From Bacteroidales bacterium UBA4788 (GTDB lineage Bacteria; Bacteroidota; Bacteroidia; Bacteroidales; VadinHA17): a stretch of DNA of 31,037 nucleotides. Below, piece by piece: positions 8,221 to 16,987 of the stretch. Below the pieces are notes generated by a model. The model was not told the origin of the DNA, made no database searches, and worked only from the letters and a program-made list of their open reading frames with translations. The translations under genes were made by a program, and so were the position numbers. Position 1 is the first letter of the stretch, and each line of letters begins with the position of its first letter. The DNA lies in assembly GCA_002402965.1 (NCBI GenBank), contig DHGW01000081.1, positions 1 to 31,037 of the forward strand. The letters are read 5' to 3'.

Positions 8221-10884
8221 TTATTTCTCTCTTCTGAGCGGTAATTTAGTTCTTCTGATTCCATCGAATGCACAGAGGGCATTTGCAATGGCCGCCGCTG
8301 TCGGGACCATTCCTATCTCACCAATGCCCTTGGCGCCATAGGGTCCGACAGGGTCGTGCTCTTCGATGCCTATAACTTCTATTTCCGGCATCTCATCAGC
8401 CCTCAGTATTCCGAGGTTATTGAATTTCATGCTCACCGGCCTGCCGTTCCTGAGGGGCAGATCCTCGGTCAGCGCGTAACCCATTCCCATATGTACGGCC
8501 CCTTCTATCTGTCCCTCAAAGAGCATCCGGTTCATTATTTTTCCGGCGTCATGGGCTGCAATGATCCTGCTGACAGAACCCTCATCATCAAGTATTGCCA
8601 CCTGTGTTGCGTAACCGTAGGCGAAGTGGATTGCCGGGTCATCTGTTTTTTCTCCCGGTTTACATGTCCAGTCGCACACATACCTGCCCCGGTAATTACG
8701 GCCGGCAAGCTGTTGCAGGGAACCCTTTCTGAGGTCTTCCCTTATTCTTGACGAAGCGTCGATGATGGCGTTTCCCAGCAGCGCCGTTGCCCTGGAGGAG
8801 GTGGTCATTCCGGTGGGCAGTTCTGCCCCTGTGTCCACCTTTACCTCAATTATCCCAGGATCAATGCCTGTCTCCTGATGCAGTACCTGGATGGCCATGG
8901 TATGGATTCCCTGGCCCATCTCACTCCAACCGTGGCTGACGATCACCTTCCTGTCCGAGACGATCTCTACCGACACCTCGCTGTCGTCGGTCATCCCGTT
9001 ACCCACGCCGGTGTTTTTTATGCCACATGCCAGCCCGGCAAACCGTGCGCTGTTGAAAGCATCCTTTACCGCCAGCAGCGTCTTCTTCAGTCCCACGCCT
9101 CTGAGGAGCTGTCCTGTAGCCGTTTTTTTGCCGTCTTCGAGGGCATTGTCAAAGCGTATCTGCCAGCGGTCAAATCCGCCCATGCGGCACAGTTCATCAA
9201 TGCAGCTCTCAATGGCGAAGGTCACCTGCGGCACGCCGAAACCGCGCATAGCACCTGAGGGAATATTGTTCGTATATACCGTCACGGCCTTTATATCCAC
9301 TGCCGGCATTGAGTATGCTCCGGTAGCGTGGCCAACCACTCTCTCCATCACCTTTGTCCCCACCGAGGCATAGGCGCCGGTGTCACCCAGGGCGTTGAGC
9401 CTGAGTGCCGTAAATTTTCCGTTGCTGTCGCAGGCAAGGCTTATCTCCATCCATACAGGATGTCGTTTCGGGTGCATGATAATCGATTCATCCCTGTTGA
9501 GGTGAACCTTTACCGGCCGTTTGACGTGCCATGCGAAGAGTGATGCATGGCCCTGGACAGTAATATCTTCCTTACCGCCAAAGCCGCCGCCATTCTGTAC
9601 CTGTATCACCCTTACCTTTTCTGCCGGCAGGCCAAGTATCTCCGACACAGCCTTCCTGTCGACGTATGCGCCCTGTCCCTGGCTGTAGAGCCTGATGCCA
9701 TCAGCTTCCGGCATGGCTATCGCCGTTTCGGTCTCGAGGAATGCATGTTCAATACGCTGAGTTTCATAGATGCCTGAGGTCAGCCAGGCGGCCCTGGCGA
9801 ATTCATGATCAACATCTCCGGATCTGATGCTGCATGTCTCCAAAACGTTGGAACGGCCGGGATGCACCTCACTGCTGTCCGGCCTGGCAGCCTCATGCAT
9901 ATCGGTCACTGCATCAAGTACCTGATAGTCAATTTTTATCAGTTGTGCCGCCGCCCGGGCTTTCGCTTCCGTCTCAGCCACCACACCTGCCAGCACGTCC
10001 CCGATACAGTGTGTTGTCTCTCCTTCAGCCACTATTAGCGGCCAGTCACGGAAGATGAGTCCCGTTTTATGCATTCCAGGGATATCGGCTGCTGTAAAGA
10101 TCCTTATCACCCCCTCAGACCTGAAGGCTTCTGAGGGATCAATTTTAATAACCCTGGCGCGGGGGTGGTCACTGAATCTCAGTGCTCCGTGAACCATACC
10201 CTCAAAAAACATGTCGTCAACGAAATCACGGGTTCCAAGCGATGTTGCGGCGGCCATGTATTTAGGGTAAGGCTCCCCGATCGCTGCAGAGGTCCTGTCC
10301 CCGGCTGCCAGGAGTTTGGGCCCGGCTGCCCGGGACACGTCCTCAGTTGCCGGTGGCCCGGCATCGGGTGTCAGTGTACCGTTCATTTTGGCAGATGCAG
10401 GATCTTTGTGCATTACCTCCCGTTCATTATTCAGCTCCTCAAATGCCGAGGCAATGGCATCAACAATCTTCACATACCCCGTGCACCGGCAAAGGTTAGG
10501 TTTAATGGCTTTAATGATCTCGTCACGTGAAGCTGCAGGCTTAATATTATACAGAGCCTTTGCCCTCATGATCATCCCCGGGGAGCAGAAGCCGCACTGC
10601 ACGGCACCCTTCTCTGCAAATTGCCGGCTTATCACCTTTCTGAACCTCTCAGGCAGTCCTTCTGTGGTAAAAACCTCCGCCCCGTCGAGACTTTGCATTT
10701 TTGTACGGCATGCCAGCCTTGCCATGCCATTGATCTCAACGGTACATGCGCCACAGACGCCCTGCCCTGAGCAGCCGTCCTTTGCAGAGGTGATCCTGTT
10801 CTCTATCCTGAGGTGATCAAGAAGGGACTCCTCCGGATCTCCCTCAAAACTTCTCCGTACTCCGTTCAGGGTAAAGGTGATCAT
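8221..10884 (-). CDS. xdhD: Fused 2Fe-2S / molybdopterin hydroxylase, selenium-dependent xanthine dehydrogenase type (XdhD-like)
   Basis: An 887-residue fusion. Residues 1-155 are the two 2Fe-2S domains: Cys38/44/47/59 (plant-ferredoxin type) and Cys97/100/132/134 (CGFC and CRC). Residues ~155-205 are a variable Ala/Pro/Thr-rich linker. Residues ~205-887 are the molybdopterin domain with GGGFGGKE (432-439), the AMRGFG arginine (Arg547), EMGQGIHT (~655) and the catalytic glutamate Glu856 in KGIGEIG. There is no FAD domain, so an external electron partner is needed. This matches the family called selenium-dependent xanthine dehydrogenase and E. coli XdhD. In such enzymes selenium is a labile ligand, not selenocysteine, and no in-frame TGA is present. 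Its start overlaps the stop of the upstream PLP-enzyme gene by 4 nt. Likely reaction: hydroxylation, or the reverse, at an oxopurine carbon. Confidence 0.9.
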   Translation of the reverse strand: MITFTLNGVRRSFEGDPEESLLDHLRIENRITSAKDGCSGQGVCGACTVEINGMARLACRTKMQSLDGAEVFTTEGLPERFRKVISRQFAEKGAVQCGFCSPGMIMRAKALYNIKPAASRDEIIKAIKPNLCRCTGYVKIVDAIASAFEELNNEREVMHKDPASAKMNGTLTPDAGPPATEDVSRAAGPKLLAAGDRTSAAIGEPYPKYMAAATSLGTRDFVDDMFFEGMVHGALRFSDHPRARVIKIDPSEAFRSEGVIRIFTAADIPGMHKTGLIFRDWPLIVAEGETTHCIGDVLAGVVAETEAKARAAAQLIKIDYQVLDAVTDMHEAARPDSSEVHPGRSNVLETCSIRSGDVDHEFARAAWLTSGIYETQRIEHAFLETETAIAMPEADGIRLYSQGQGAYVDRKAVSEILGLPAEKVRVIQVQNGGGFGGKEDITVQGHASLFAWHVKRPVKVHLNRDESIIMHPKRHPVWMEISLACDSNGKFTALRLNALGDTGAYASVGTKVMERVVGHATGAYSMPAVDIKAVTVYTNNIPSGAMRGFGVPQVTFAIESCIDELCRMGGFDRWQIRFDNALEDGKKTATGQLLRGVGLKKTLLAVKDAFNSARFAGLACGIKNTGVGNGMTDDSEVSVEIVSDRKVIVSHGWSEMGQGIHTMAIQVLHQETGIDPGIIEVKVDTGAELPTGMTTSSRATALLGNAIIDASSRIREDLRKGSLQQLAGRNYRGRYVCDWTCKPGEKTDDPAIHFAYGYATQVAILDDEGSVSRIIAAHDAGKIMNRMLFEGQIEGAVHMGMGYALTEDLPLRNGRPVSMKFNNLGILRADEMPEIEVIGIEEHDPVGPYGAKGIGEIGMVPTAAAIANALCAFDGIRRTKLPLRREK

Positions 10885-12119
10885 TGTACAAGCCTCTCCA
10901 GGTTTTCAAGTGCAGGGTAAACGGAGGCAGGCATCCTGGTCAGTGAGGAGACAGCTCCCGGATCCTTTAGCCCAGAACCGGTAAGTAACACCACGTTGGA
11001 TGATCCGGGCCCTAAAAGGCCATTGCGGCTGTAAGAAAGGAATCCCGCGAATGCTGCAGCAGCTGCCGGCTCCGCGAAAAGTCCCGTGTTCCCGGACAAC
11101 GCCTTCGATGCACTCAGGATGGCATCATCAGAAACAGTCTTTGTCTCGCCGTTGTATTCCTTGATGAACTGCCGTGCCATGTTGAAGTTCCTCGGTATAT
11201 CAACGGAGATGGAGTCTGCCACGGTGGACGAAGGTATAGTACGGAATGTCTCCTGGCTGATATTTCTCACCAGGTTATCGCTCTTTTCCGACTGCACAGC
11301 AACGATAACGGGCATTCTTTCAATTATTCCGAGGCGAAGTAGATCCTCAAATCCCTTGTAGATACCTGCAAGGATCACGCCGTCGCCTGCCGGGATGAAT
11401 ATTCTGTCCGGTATCCGGCAGTGCAGTTGTTCAAACAGTTCAAACGACGCTGTCTTTTTTCCTTCTATGGTCAGGGGATTGAAGGCGGTGTTGCGGTTAT
11501 ACCATCCGAAGGCCTCAGTGGCCTTAACGCTCAGGTCAAACGCTTCATCATAGGTGCCTTTCACCGGTACTATAGTGGCACCATACATGACTATCTGGGT
11601 CAGTTTGGCCAGCGGGGCTGTCTCGGGAACGACTATCACCGCTCTCTGCCCTTGCGAGGCGCATATCCCGGCCATGGATGAGCCTGCGTTGCCTGTTGAG
11701 GCCGTGATAATTGTTCCATACTGGCTCTCCCCGGCATACGCCGAAACAAGCGCCGAAGCTCTGTCCTTGAATGACCACGTGGGATTCTGTGAGTCATCTT
11801 TCAGGTAAAGGCCGAAAGGAAGTCTTTTGCCATCAAGCTCCCTGACATGATATAAGGGAGTGTTCCCAACTCTCAGGGGTGGCAGGGAGGCAATGCTTCT
11901 GACGGGCAGCAAATCGATGAATCCTTTTTCCCTTAGTCCGGTGAATCCCGAAACGGTGTCTCTGATTGCCTCGTAGTCATAAAGTGTCTTCAGAACCCCG
12001 GACGGCGGGGCATCCGGCATCTGTCCCATGCTGCATGAGGGGCAGAGATACATCGTTCCGGTACTGTCATATTCCCTGCCGCAATCAGTGCACCTGTATG
12101 TGAATTTGCTCTTATCCAT
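10881..12119 (-). CDS. Threonine-synthase-like PLP enzyme with N-terminal zinc ribbon
   Basis: A 412-residue fold-type-II PLP enzyme. The N terminus is a zinc ribbon (Cys10/Cys13 and Cys26/Cys29: YRCTDCGREY and YLCPSCSMG). The catalytic core has PLP-lysine Lys118 in TWSFKDR, the phosphate/substrate loop TASTGNAGSS (~139-148), and a C-terminal glycine loop LLTGSGLKD. Overall it resembles short threonine synthases (ThrC) and threonine dehydratases. Its location between the fused hydroxylase (4-nt overlap) and a second PLP gene (17-nt gap), inside a purine catabolic operon, argues against housekeeping threonine synthesis. By inference it could be a lyase or synthase for a beta-substituted alanine such as 2,3-diaminopropionate, the role DpaL/YgeX has in E. 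coli, but it is not a DpaL orthologue by sequence. Confident on family, unsure on reaction. Confidence 0.85.
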   Translation of the reverse strand: MDKSKFTYRCTDCGREYDSTGTMYLCPSCSMGQMPDAPPSGVLKTLYDYEAIRDTVSGFTGLREKGFIDLLPVRSIASLPPLRVGNTPLYHVRELDGKRLPFGLYLKDDSQNPTWSFKDRASALVSAYAGESQYGTIITASTGNAGSSMAGICASQGQRAVIVVPETAPLAKLTQIVMYGATIVPVKGTYDEAFDLSVKATEAFGWYNRNTAFNPLTIEGKKTASFELFEQLHCRIPDRIFIPAGDGVILAGIYKGFEDLLRLGIIERMPVIVAVQSEKSDNLVRNISQETFRTIPSSTVADSISVDIPRNFNMARQFIKEYNGETKTVSDDAILSASKALSGNTGLFAEPAAAAAFAGFLSYSRNGLLGPGSSNVVLLTGSGLKDPGAVSSLTRMPASVYPALENLERLVQ

Positions 12120-12136
12120 TTTACTCCCGGTCGGGA

Positions 12137-13618
12137 TTAAAGTGACTTCAGCAGGCCGGTCCTGTCATTGAATTCATTGATCAGCTCATCCCATCGATCT
12201 ACCTGCCTGAACATCGTGTTCCACACATCCCTGTCATACCATAGCTGATTAAGCTCTTCCGTGTTCTTTCCCTGCTGTTCTACCCAGGTATAGTACTTTA
12301 GGTTGTGTATAGCTTTCCTGTCGTTGTAGTTAAGCTCCTTCATGTTATCACAACGGGCTCCCGGAAGGCATTGCTCGTAGTCGCGTACGGCCTGCAGCGT
12401 TTCATATTCGCCCCTCTGGTTCCTTAGCTCCTCTATCCTTGAAGCGTACATTTCAGCCGAGTCTGTGGCTATTGTCACAATGATATCATCTGCCGTCATT
12501 TCAAAGTACCTGGCAGTCTTTATTGCCGAGAGAAGGTTGCCGATGCCGGAAATACCCAGCAGGGGAAGGTTTTGTATTACGCCGGGGTCAATCCCCATCT
12601 GTGACAGGTATTCGACTCCCTTTTTCTCGTTGAACAGTCTCAGCAGCCTCATGCAGTCCTCATCATCGATTGCGGTCACGACGTCAGTGTTTTTAACATT
12701 GTGTATCCACGGCACATGCTTGTCTCCGATGCCTTCAATCCTGTGGCCGCCGAAACCGTTCATCAGCAGGGTAGGGCACTGGAGTGCCTCTGAGGCAACC
12801 ACCCTGATTCCGGGCATCACAGTCCTGAGATAATCTCCTGCTGCTATGGTGCCTGCCGATCCGGTAGCAGAGATATAGGCCGCAAGCCTGCTGCGGTCAC
12901 TCTTCAGGGAGTTGTATACTTCCTCAATGGCCTGGCCTGTTATGTTATAGTGCCAGGCTCCGTTGCCGAACTCATCGAATTGGTTAAATATTATGCAATC
13001 AGGGCGGGTTCTGCGTATCTCCCAGCATTTGTCATAAATCTCCTTTACATTTGACTCGCATCCGGGTGTGGCTATCACCTCGGATCCTATTTCATCGCGC
13101 AGCCATTTGAAACGCTCCCTGCTCATCTCTTCAGGCAATATGGCAACCGATTCGGTACCCATAAGCTTTGAGTCAAAGGCGCCACCCCTGCAGTAGTTAC
13201 CCGTTGAAGGCCATACGGCCTTCTGCCATGAAGGATCAAAGCCTCCTGTGATTATCCTTGGAGCGAGGCAGCCGTACGCTGCTCCTACCTTGTGAGCTCC
13301 CGTGGGGAACCATTTGCCAATGAGGAGGATTATGCGTGCATCCACTCCCGTGAGGTTCTGCGGCAACTCAATGAAGTTGACCCCGCCGAAGAGTCCGCCC
13401 TTTTCAACGGGCTCATTCTTCCAGGTAATGCGAAACAGGTTCAGGGGATTGATATCCCACAGTCCTGCATCCTTCAGCTTCGCTCTGATCTTTTCGGGTA
13501 TCAGTTCTGGTCTTCTCTGCTGCTCGAAGGTGGGAAGTATTATTCCCCTCTCCCTGAAACGGCTGACAGCATTCTCCAGCGCTGTCTCACTGGTAATCTT
13601 ATCAATAGGCTGGATCAT
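12137..13618 (-). CDS. Cysteine-synthase/TrpB-like PLP enzyme of unknown substrate
   Basis: A 493-residue fold-type-II PLP enzyme, well above the ~310 of cysteine synthase and ~400 of DpaL or TrpB. The PLP lysine is Lys110 in FPTGAHKVGAAYG, a TGAHK motif like that of tryptophan synthase beta. The substrate loop is PSTGNYCRGGAF (137-148). A glycine-rich phosphate loop ISATGSAGTIAAGD lies near 250-263. The C-terminal ~90 residues (after YETLQAVRDYEQC) are acidic/aromatic and match no domain I know. It starts at the ATG at 13618, preceded by AAGGA about 6 nt upstream, and lies 72 nt after ygfK, the largest gap in the operon. Its position beside SsnA, YgfK and XDH genes implies a step in nitrogen release from purine-derived intermediates; the reaction is inference only. 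Confidence 0.8.
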   Translation of the reverse strand: MIQPIDKITSETALENAVSRFRERGIILPTFEQQRRPELIPEKIRAKLKDAGLWDINPLNLFRITWKNEPVEKGGLFGGVNFIELPQNLTGVDARIILLIGKWFPTGAHKVGAAYGCLAPRIITGGFDPSWQKAVWPSTGNYCRGGAFDSKLMGTESVAILPEEMSRERFKWLRDEIGSEVIATPGCESNVKEIYDKCWEIRRTRPDCIIFNQFDEFGNGAWHYNITGQAIEEVYNSLKSDRSRLAAYISATGSAGTIAAGDYLRTVMPGIRVVASEALQCPTLLMNGFGGHRIEGIGDKHVPWIHNVKNTDVVTAIDDEDCMRLLRLFNEKKGVEYLSQMGIDPGVIQNLPLLGISGIGNLLSAIKTARYFEMTADDIIVTIATDSAEMYASRIEELRNQRGEYETLQAVRDYEQCLPGARCDNMKELNYNDRKAIHNLKYYTWVEQQGKNTEELNQLWYDRDVWNTMFRQVDRWDELINEFNDRTGLLKSL

Positions 13619-13690
13619 AATATCCTTATGTTTTTATCAGATCTTCAATGCAAGATAGTCAATATGCCGCTAAATGATCCATGCCCTTTG

Positions 13691-16600
13691 TCATGCATGG
13701 AGAAGGCTCTCAGCTCCCTGCAGCAGAACGGTCATCTCTGCGGCCTTGTGAAAATGTGCCTCTTTGATGCAGGGAGTGAGGAATTTAGCTTTCGTGAGCC
13801 TGAATGTATCCCTGGTGAAGGTTGCTGACACGTGATCAGTCTCATAAATATATTCATCAGGCAATTCGGTAAGGGTTGCGAAGCTTCCTTTATGTTTATA
13901 GATCAGGTTTTTTTTGCCTCTCAGTACTGAGAGCATGTATCCTTCTTCGGCCTCATTGAAGGAAGCTGTCGTGAGCCAGAATTTCGGCTTCTCAAGGTAT
14001 GGCGCTCCGGAGGTGGGGCAGAAGGTGTTACAGTTGCCGCACTCATTGCAGAAGTTGGCAATGTGCAGGATCTGGTATTTCTGTTTTATCTCAAAAAGGC
14101 AGTCGTCCCGGAAGATTATCCTATCCTCTTCTGTCCTGACAGCTTTCTTCAGCATCAGGCTGAAAGGCGTTACCATGTAGGTGCGGTTGGCGAAGTTGGG
14201 ACAGACAGTGGTGCATATACTGCATATCTCATCACACCAGAGGCATCGGCCGGCTTCCTCTGTAATTGCCCTGCTGTTCTGCGGAGCGCTCAGGAGGCTG
14301 AAGGTACGTCTCTCTTCGTCACCGGGTTCAGCGGGGGGTCTGGCATGGATCCGGACGGCCCTTTTAATCATCAGGTCACTATATGAAAAGTCTCTCAGCA
14401 GATCCGGTATCAAAATACTGTGGCTGATGCCGGCATCCTGCATAATCTGTCCTGCAGCTTTTTTGCCGTCGCCGATGGCATTGATTGCCGTGGAGGCCCC
14501 TCGCATTGCGTCGCCGCCAGTATAGATGCCTTTCATCCGGGTAAGGTAGGGCCTGTCGCCGACGGATAGCTCATCACGACCAGCGATGTCAATTTCGGTA
14601 ATCTGTCCGATTGCCGGGATGACTGTATCGCATGCTATCTCAAATTCGCTTCCATCAACTTTTACCGGGGCGGGTCTCCCGCTCTTGTCAACACCCTTCA
14701 GCTCCATCCTGCTGCAGACCAGTCCTGTCACTGTGCCATCTCTTACTGTTATCCTTTCCGGTGCCGTAAGTTCCAGTATGGTTATCCCTTCCTTCAGTAC
14801 CTCCCTTATCTCTCCCTGGTCAGCGGGCATTTCGTTTACCGTTCGCCGGTAGACGACTGTCACCGTTCCTTCCCTGCCAGCAATGCGGTATGCTGTCCGT
14901 GCAGCATCCATGGCGGTATTTCCCCCTCCGATGATAACAATATTTTTGCCGATGCCCGTCGCGGTGCCCGCCCTGGCCGCGAAGAGAAACTGCAGCGGGT
15001 CAATGACGCCTGAAGCATTGGCACCCTCTATGTCGAGAGGCGTTGCAAGCTGCGCCCCCGGACCAATGAACATATAGTCATAGTTATTCTTCAGCTCCCC
15101 GAATTTTTGTCTGTCAATCCGGCTGTTGAAGTTGATATTCACTCCCAGCCCGGTGATGCGGCTGATGTCCCCGGCCACAGCTTCATCAGTGAGTCTGAAG
15201 CCGGGGATGGCATACTGAACCATGCCGCCGGCCTTTGGCCTGGCCTCGAACACGTCTGCGCTGAAGCCGGCCAGCCTCAGGTAGTACGCGCATGACAGTC
15301 CTGCCGGCCCGGCACCGATGACAGCCGCTTTCCTGCCGTTGTCAGGGGCGGAGTCCGGGCTGGCCTTGCCGCACGATGAGACAAAGCGTTTGACCTCCCG
15401 TATCTGCAACGGGTCATCGTAGTTAATCCTGGTACACTTGTTCTGGCACAGATGATCGCATACCATCCCGGTGACGGAGGGAAAGGGGTTGGTTCTGAGG
15501 ATCACCCCGAAGGCTTTGTCAAAATCGCCCTGCGAGGTGTGCCAGAGGTAATCCGGTATGTCCTGGTGCGTGGCGCAGGCGTCACGGCAGGGCGCAGCTA
15601 TGCAGTCGAACTGGTCAAGCTCCCTGCCCGATTTAATATCAGGCGGTCTGATATACTCCCTGCGGTATGCTGATGAAGCGGTTACTGTCTGACTGTAAGA
15701 ATTCAGTGTTGCAAGTGCCGCCGCTTTCAGGTCAGTAATGCCGGCTGTCCGTGAAATGAAGTCATCTATGTTTTTGGAATTATTTTGCTGCATAGCGGCA
15801 TTCAGCTCAGTGAAGTACTGGCTCATCCTCATGTAACCCCCCGGCCTGAGCAGGTCACTGCATACTGTGACTGTCCTGAACCCGCTGGAGATGAGGGAGG
15901 ACACGTTAAAGGCATCGGCCCCGGCAGAGAAAGAGAGCAAAAGCTCACCACGAAACTCTTCCTGGAGCCTGGCGGCAAGATTTACCGAAATGGGATGAAG
16001 AGCACGCCCGCTCATATACATCATAGGGACATCACTGCCGAAGACAGTTTTGTTATTAACGGACTCCAGGGTATTGGTGAGCTTCAGGCCGAAGCCGACT
16101 CCCTTTTCAGTGCCAAGCTGACGGAGTGACTTTATCATCCTTACGGCATCATCATATTTCAGGTCATGGGCAAAGGCCTCATCAGTCACCCTTGTTTTAA
16201 ATCCAAGCCTGTTGTTAAGTATCTCTCTCAGCATCTCCGGCCCCAGGAGTGTCGGATTAAGCTTGATGAGAGTATGGAGTTTTCTCTCTGAGATCAGGTA
16301 CCTTGCTATAGCTTCTATCTCCTCAGGAGGACATCCGTGCATGGTTGAGAGGGTGATGTTGTCGGATATGTGTGAGGGAATGTCAGTCACAAATGCCTCA
16401 GGACAAATTTCCAGTATCTCCTCAAGCCTTGCATTCAGATGATCACCGCAATCATTCATCATATCAAGAAACCATTGCACATTTTCCTGCATGATCCCCT
16501 GAAGGTTATATCCGACGCTCATATTGAACACTATTCCGGGGTCATTGCCCCATCCGAACCTGCGGTTAAGTATATGTATCAGTATCCATGCATTCAGGTA

Positions 16601-16987
16601 TTCATTGAAGCTCTCCCTGATCTTCAGTTCCTGTGACCACTCGCAGTTATAGCCTTCGTCCTGCATGTCAATACACGGCTTGGGCACCTCAAGTTCGTCA
16701 AGTGTCTGGACTGTCTTGAGCTCAATATACCGTGCACCCATAAGCCACGCGGCGACAATATTCTGTGCCATCTGGGTGTGCGGACCTGCGGCCACACCCA
16801 CTGGAGACTGGAGAGAATGTCCGAATATCTCCGTACGCAAGGTTGCATTATCTGCCGGCACAAAAAATAGCTGCTGCGGTATCCCGAAGAGAGTGCCTTT
16901 ATTATCCAGCTCTTTAAAAATCAGGCTTAGAAGTTGCTTCAGGGGAACAGGAGAAAATTTTCCGGACATCATTTCATTTTTTGTCAT
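13691..16987 (-). CDS. ygfK: YgfK-type FeS flavoprotein oxidoreductase (annotated as putative selenate reductase subunit)
   Basis: A 1098-residue multidomain protein, slightly longer than E. coli YgfK (about 1030). Residues ~15-400 form a dihydroorotate-dehydrogenase-like TIM barrel (GVAAGPHTQ at 64-72, ELKTVQT at 89-95, LSTMHGCPPEEIE, IKLNPT). Residues ~460-545 are a GltD-type FeS segment (Cys462/467/471 and 510/514/518). Next come FAD (AVIGAGPAGLSCAYY ~555-569) and NAD(P)H (IIGGGNTAMDAAR ~685-697) Rossmann motifs and the GIYTGGDA motif. The C-terminal part adds Cys915/918/922/925/929 and Cys980/983/986/990 (CxxCxxCxxxCP, a 4Fe-4S site). The set resembles dihydropyrimidine dehydrogenase with domains reordered, so a nucleobase-reducing or electron-relay role is plausible. 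The start at 16987 overlaps the upstream gene by 14 nt; an ATG at 16972 is an alternative. Confidence 0.93.
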   Translation of the reverse strand: MTKNEMMSGKFSPVPLKQLLSLIFKELDNKGTLFGIPQQLFFVPADNATLRTEIFGHSLQSPVGVAAGPHTQMAQNIVAAWLMGARYIELKTVQTLDELEVPKPCIDMQDEGYNCEWSQELKIRESFNEYLNAWILIHILNRRFGWGNDPGIVFNMSVGYNLQGIMQENVQWFLDMMNDCGDHLNARLEEILEICPEAFVTDIPSHISDNITLSTMHGCPPEEIEAIARYLISERKLHTLIKLNPTLLGPEMLREILNNRLGFKTRVTDEAFAHDLKYDDAVRMIKSLRQLGTEKGVGFGLKLTNTLESVNNKTVFGSDVPMMYMSGRALHPISVNLAARLQEEFRGELLLSFSAGADAFNVSSLISSGFRTVTVCSDLLRPGGYMRMSQYFTELNAAMQQNNSKNIDDFISRTAGITDLKAAALATLNSYSQTVTASSAYRREYIRPPDIKSGRELDQFDCIAAPCRDACATHQDIPDYLWHTSQGDFDKAFGVILRTNPFPSVTGMVCDHLCQNKCTRINYDDPLQIREVKRFVSSCGKASPDSAPDNGRKAAVIGAGPAGLSCAYYLRLAGFSADVFEARPKAGGMVQYAIPGFRLTDEAVAGDISRITGLGVNINFNSRIDRQKFGELKNNYDYMFIGPGAQLATPLDIEGANASGVIDPLQFLFAARAGTATGIGKNIVIIGGGNTAMDAARTAYRIAGREGTVTVVYRRTVNEMPADQGEIREVLKEGITILELTAPERITVRDGTVTGLVCSRMELKGVDKSGRPAPVKVDGSEFEIACDTVIPAIGQITEIDIAGRDELSVGDRPYLTRMKGIYTGGDAMRGASTAINAIGDGKKAAGQIMQDAGISHSILIPDLLRDFSYSDLMIKRAVRIHARPPAEPGDEERRTFSLLSAPQNSRAITEEAGRCLWCDEICSICTTVCPNFANRTYMVTPFSLMLKKAVRTEEDRIIFRDDCLFEIKQKYQILHIANFCNECGNCNTFCPTSGAPYLEKPKFWLTTASFNEAEEGYMLSVLRGKKNLIYKHKGSFATLTELPDEYIYETDHVSATFTRDTFRLTKAKFLTPCIKEAHFHKAAEMTVLLQGAESLLHA

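Noticed and set aside
8221..10884. Selenocysteine in the selenium-dependent xanthine dehydrogenase
   Set aside because: No in-frame TGA exists; this family uses a labile selenium ligand at the molybdenum rather than selenocysteine.
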